Origin: Phycisphaerae bacterium
GTDB taxonomy: Bacteria; Planctomycetota; Phycisphaerae; JAAYCJ01
DNA: 5,780 nt
NCBI GenBank assembly: GCA_012514125.1
Contig: JAAZAW010000168.1
Span: forward strand, 1-5,780
Direction of reading: 5' to 3'
Each line of letters starts with the position of its first letter. Positions within the stretch are counted from its first letter, which is position 1. This document shows positions 4,495 to 5,780 of this stretch, one piece after another. A program made the position numbers and the translations under genes. Below the pieces are notes generated by a model that saw only the letters and a program-made list of their open reading frames with translations, was not told the origin of the DNA and did not search any database.

Positions 4495-5780
4495 ATGGCA
4501 TTGCAGAAAGTACACGAAGATCGATTAAGAAAACTTGATAAAATTCGCGAATTGGGATTCGATCCTTACGGTTCGCGATTTGAAGGGGCTGTTTCGCTTG
4601 AATCGGCCAGGAAACTTTTTAACGCCGACGAGCCTGAATCGCACCCTAAAGCGCGCGTCGCGGGCAGGATCATCTTCCTGCGGGATATCGGTAAATTGAT
4701 CTTCCTTCGTCTTCGAGATATCAGCGGCGAACTCCAGGTCGGACTACCGAAAAATTATCTGACTGAAAACGAATGGCAACTCGCGAAACTGCTCGAAGCG
4801 GGCGATATCGTGGGACTGGACGGTGAAATCGGCATGACCAAGACGGGCGAAATTACCGTGTGGGGAAAGAGCCTGACGATACTGACCAAAGCGCTGAATC
4901 CGCCGCCGGAGAAATGGCATGGCCTGACCGATACGGAATTGCGATATCGTCAGCGATATGTCGATCTGTTTTCGAATCCGGACGTGCTTCATACGTTTAA
5001 AACACGATCGAAACTCATCGTCGATATTCGCGCATTTTTGGCGGATAAGGGATTTCTCGAAGTCGAAACGCCGATGATGCAGGCCATCGCGGGCGGCGCG
5101 GCGGCAAGGCCGTTCGTTACCCACCATAATACGCTCGATATCGATTTGTATCTGCGTATCAGCCCCGAACTCTATCTTAAACGATTGCTGGTCGGCGGGA
5201 TGGAAAAAGTTTTTGAAATCAACCGTAATTTCCGCAACGAAGGTATCAGCACCAAGCATAATCCGGAATTTACGATGCTGGAGTTATATCAGGCGTATGC
5301 GGACTATAACGACATGATGGATATCACCGAAGCATTGGTCTGTTCGCTGGTCGAGAAGATCGATCCGTCGATGAAACTGCCGTTTGGCGAGCAGACGATT
5401 GATTACACGCGGCCCTGGGCGCGTAAGACCTATGCCGAGCTTGTTCAGGAACACGCCGGTGTGGACATTAACGATATTCCCGCGGTTCGCGCCAAAGCCA
5501 AGGCGATGGGTCTCGATCCTGAAAACAAAGCCGATGCCGTGGTGGTCAACGATGTTTTTGAAGCGACGGTGGAAGAAAAGCTGGTAAACCCGACGTTCGT
5601 GCTCGATTATCCGGCACCGCTGTGCCCGCTGACCAAACCCAGCCCGGACAATCCAGGCGTCGCGTTGCGGTTTGAATTGTTCCTGGCCGGCGGTATGGAA
5701 CTGGCCAACGCCTACAGTGAACTTAACGACCCTGAAATTCAGGAAAAAAATCTTGCCCGACAACTGGAAGGCGAGAAGGA
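4495..5780 (+). CDS. lysS: Lysine--tRNA ligase, class II (3' end outside window)
   Basis: The enzyme charges tRNA-Lys with lysine using ATP in the cytoplasm. The window holds 428 complete codons; the family is usually near 490-510 residues, so roughly the last 70, including class II motif 3 with its ATP-binding arginine, are missing. An N-terminal helix region (1-50) leads to the OB-fold anticodon-binding domain (about 54-135, with FLRLRDISGELQV). The catalytic core follows: LRYRQRYVDL (149-158), motif 1 around 176-193 (FLADKGFLEVETPMM), the lysine-site segment GGAAARPFVTHHN (200-212), RISPELYLKRLLVGG (221-235) and motif 2 (FRNEGIS...HNPEFTMLE, 246-263). This pattern is bacterial LysRS class II, not class I. 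The ATG at 4495 has GGGAG eight bases upstream (4482-4486). The reading frame is intact throughout. Confidence 0.97.
   Translation, partial: MALQKVHEDRLRKLDKIRELGFDPYGSRFEGAVSLESARKLFNADEPESHPKARVAGRIIFLRDIGKLIFLRLRDISGELQVGLPKNYLTENEWQLAKLLEAGDIVGLDGEIGMTKTGEITVWGKSLTILTKALNPPPEKWHGLTDTELRYRQRYVDLFSNPDVLHTFKTRSKLIVDIRAFLADKGFLEVETPMMQAIAGGAAARPFVTHHNTLDIDLYLRISPELYLKRLLVGGMEKVFEINRNFRNEGISTKHNPEFTMLELYQAYADYNDMMDITEALVCSLVEKIDPSMKLPFGEQTIDYTRPWARKTYAELVQEHAGVDINDIPAVRAKAKAMGLDPENKADAVVVNDVFEATVEEKLVNPTFVLDYPAPLCPLTKPSPDNPGVALRFELFLAGGMELANAYSELNDPEIQEKNLARQLEGEK

Noticed and set aside
3910..4515. A 201-codon minus-strand open frame opposite the response regulator
   Set aside because: It is codon-register antisense of a clear receiver domain and shows no domain of its own.
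4744..5763. Minus-strand open frames opposite lysS (4744-5259 and 5284-5763)
   Set aside because: Both are in codon register with lysS, whose motifs are unmistakable, so they are by-products of its codon use.

Overview
The window looks like ordinary chromosomal DNA from a Gram-negative-type bacterium with mid-range GC content. It carries a housekeeping gene (lysS), an orphan response regulator, a DMT/EamA permease, and a Gfo/Idh/MocA oxidoreductase with an AraC-family regulator. The oxidoreductase subfamily (a CxxC...CPYSA insert and a late GGHGGGD motif), the LysRS sequence, and the heptamer-repeat intergenic DNA suggest a Planctomycetes/PVC-type bacterium, possibly of the Phycisphaerae or Lentisphaerae kind. 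That placement is inference from family resemblance and was not tested by any search.

Layout. Positions 1-418 hold repeat-rich DNA with no convincing complete gene. A 21-bp-periodic array (1-207) changes from A-rich to T-rich spacers near a perfect palindrome at 79-94. It is followed by heptamer repeats (GGGCTTT at 264-286; CTTCYAA at 332-376). The array may encode the C-terminal tail of a protein that begins outside the window. Positions 419-2564 hold two minus-strand genes in the order Gfo/Idh/MocA oxidoreductase then AraC-family regulator, 49 bp apart and probably one transcript. Upstream of them, 2565-2798 is a 234-bp regulatory region with a candidate promoter and two dyad sequences. Positions 2799-3707 hold a ten-helix DMT permease, also on the minus strand. 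Positions 3708-3924 are a divergent promoter region. On the plus strand follow a single-domain response regulator (3925-4389) and, after a 105-bp leader, lysS (4495 to the window end, missing its 3' part including motif 3).

How the genes may work together. The AraC-type protein has an N-terminal cupin sensor domain and is probably the local regulator of the oxidoreductase next to it. The oxidoreductase probably acts on a sugar or cyclitol with NAD(P). The DMT permease could supply or export a related metabolite, but it has its own candidate promoter and may be unrelated. The response regulator has no histidine kinase or output domain in view, so its partners lie elsewhere. It and lysS are co-oriented but may have separate promoters.

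No clear new multi-gene system is visible. The least ordinary part is the repeat block at 1-376, whose periods are all multiples of 7 bp and whose main array holds exact 21-bp phase over ten units while its base skew flips.
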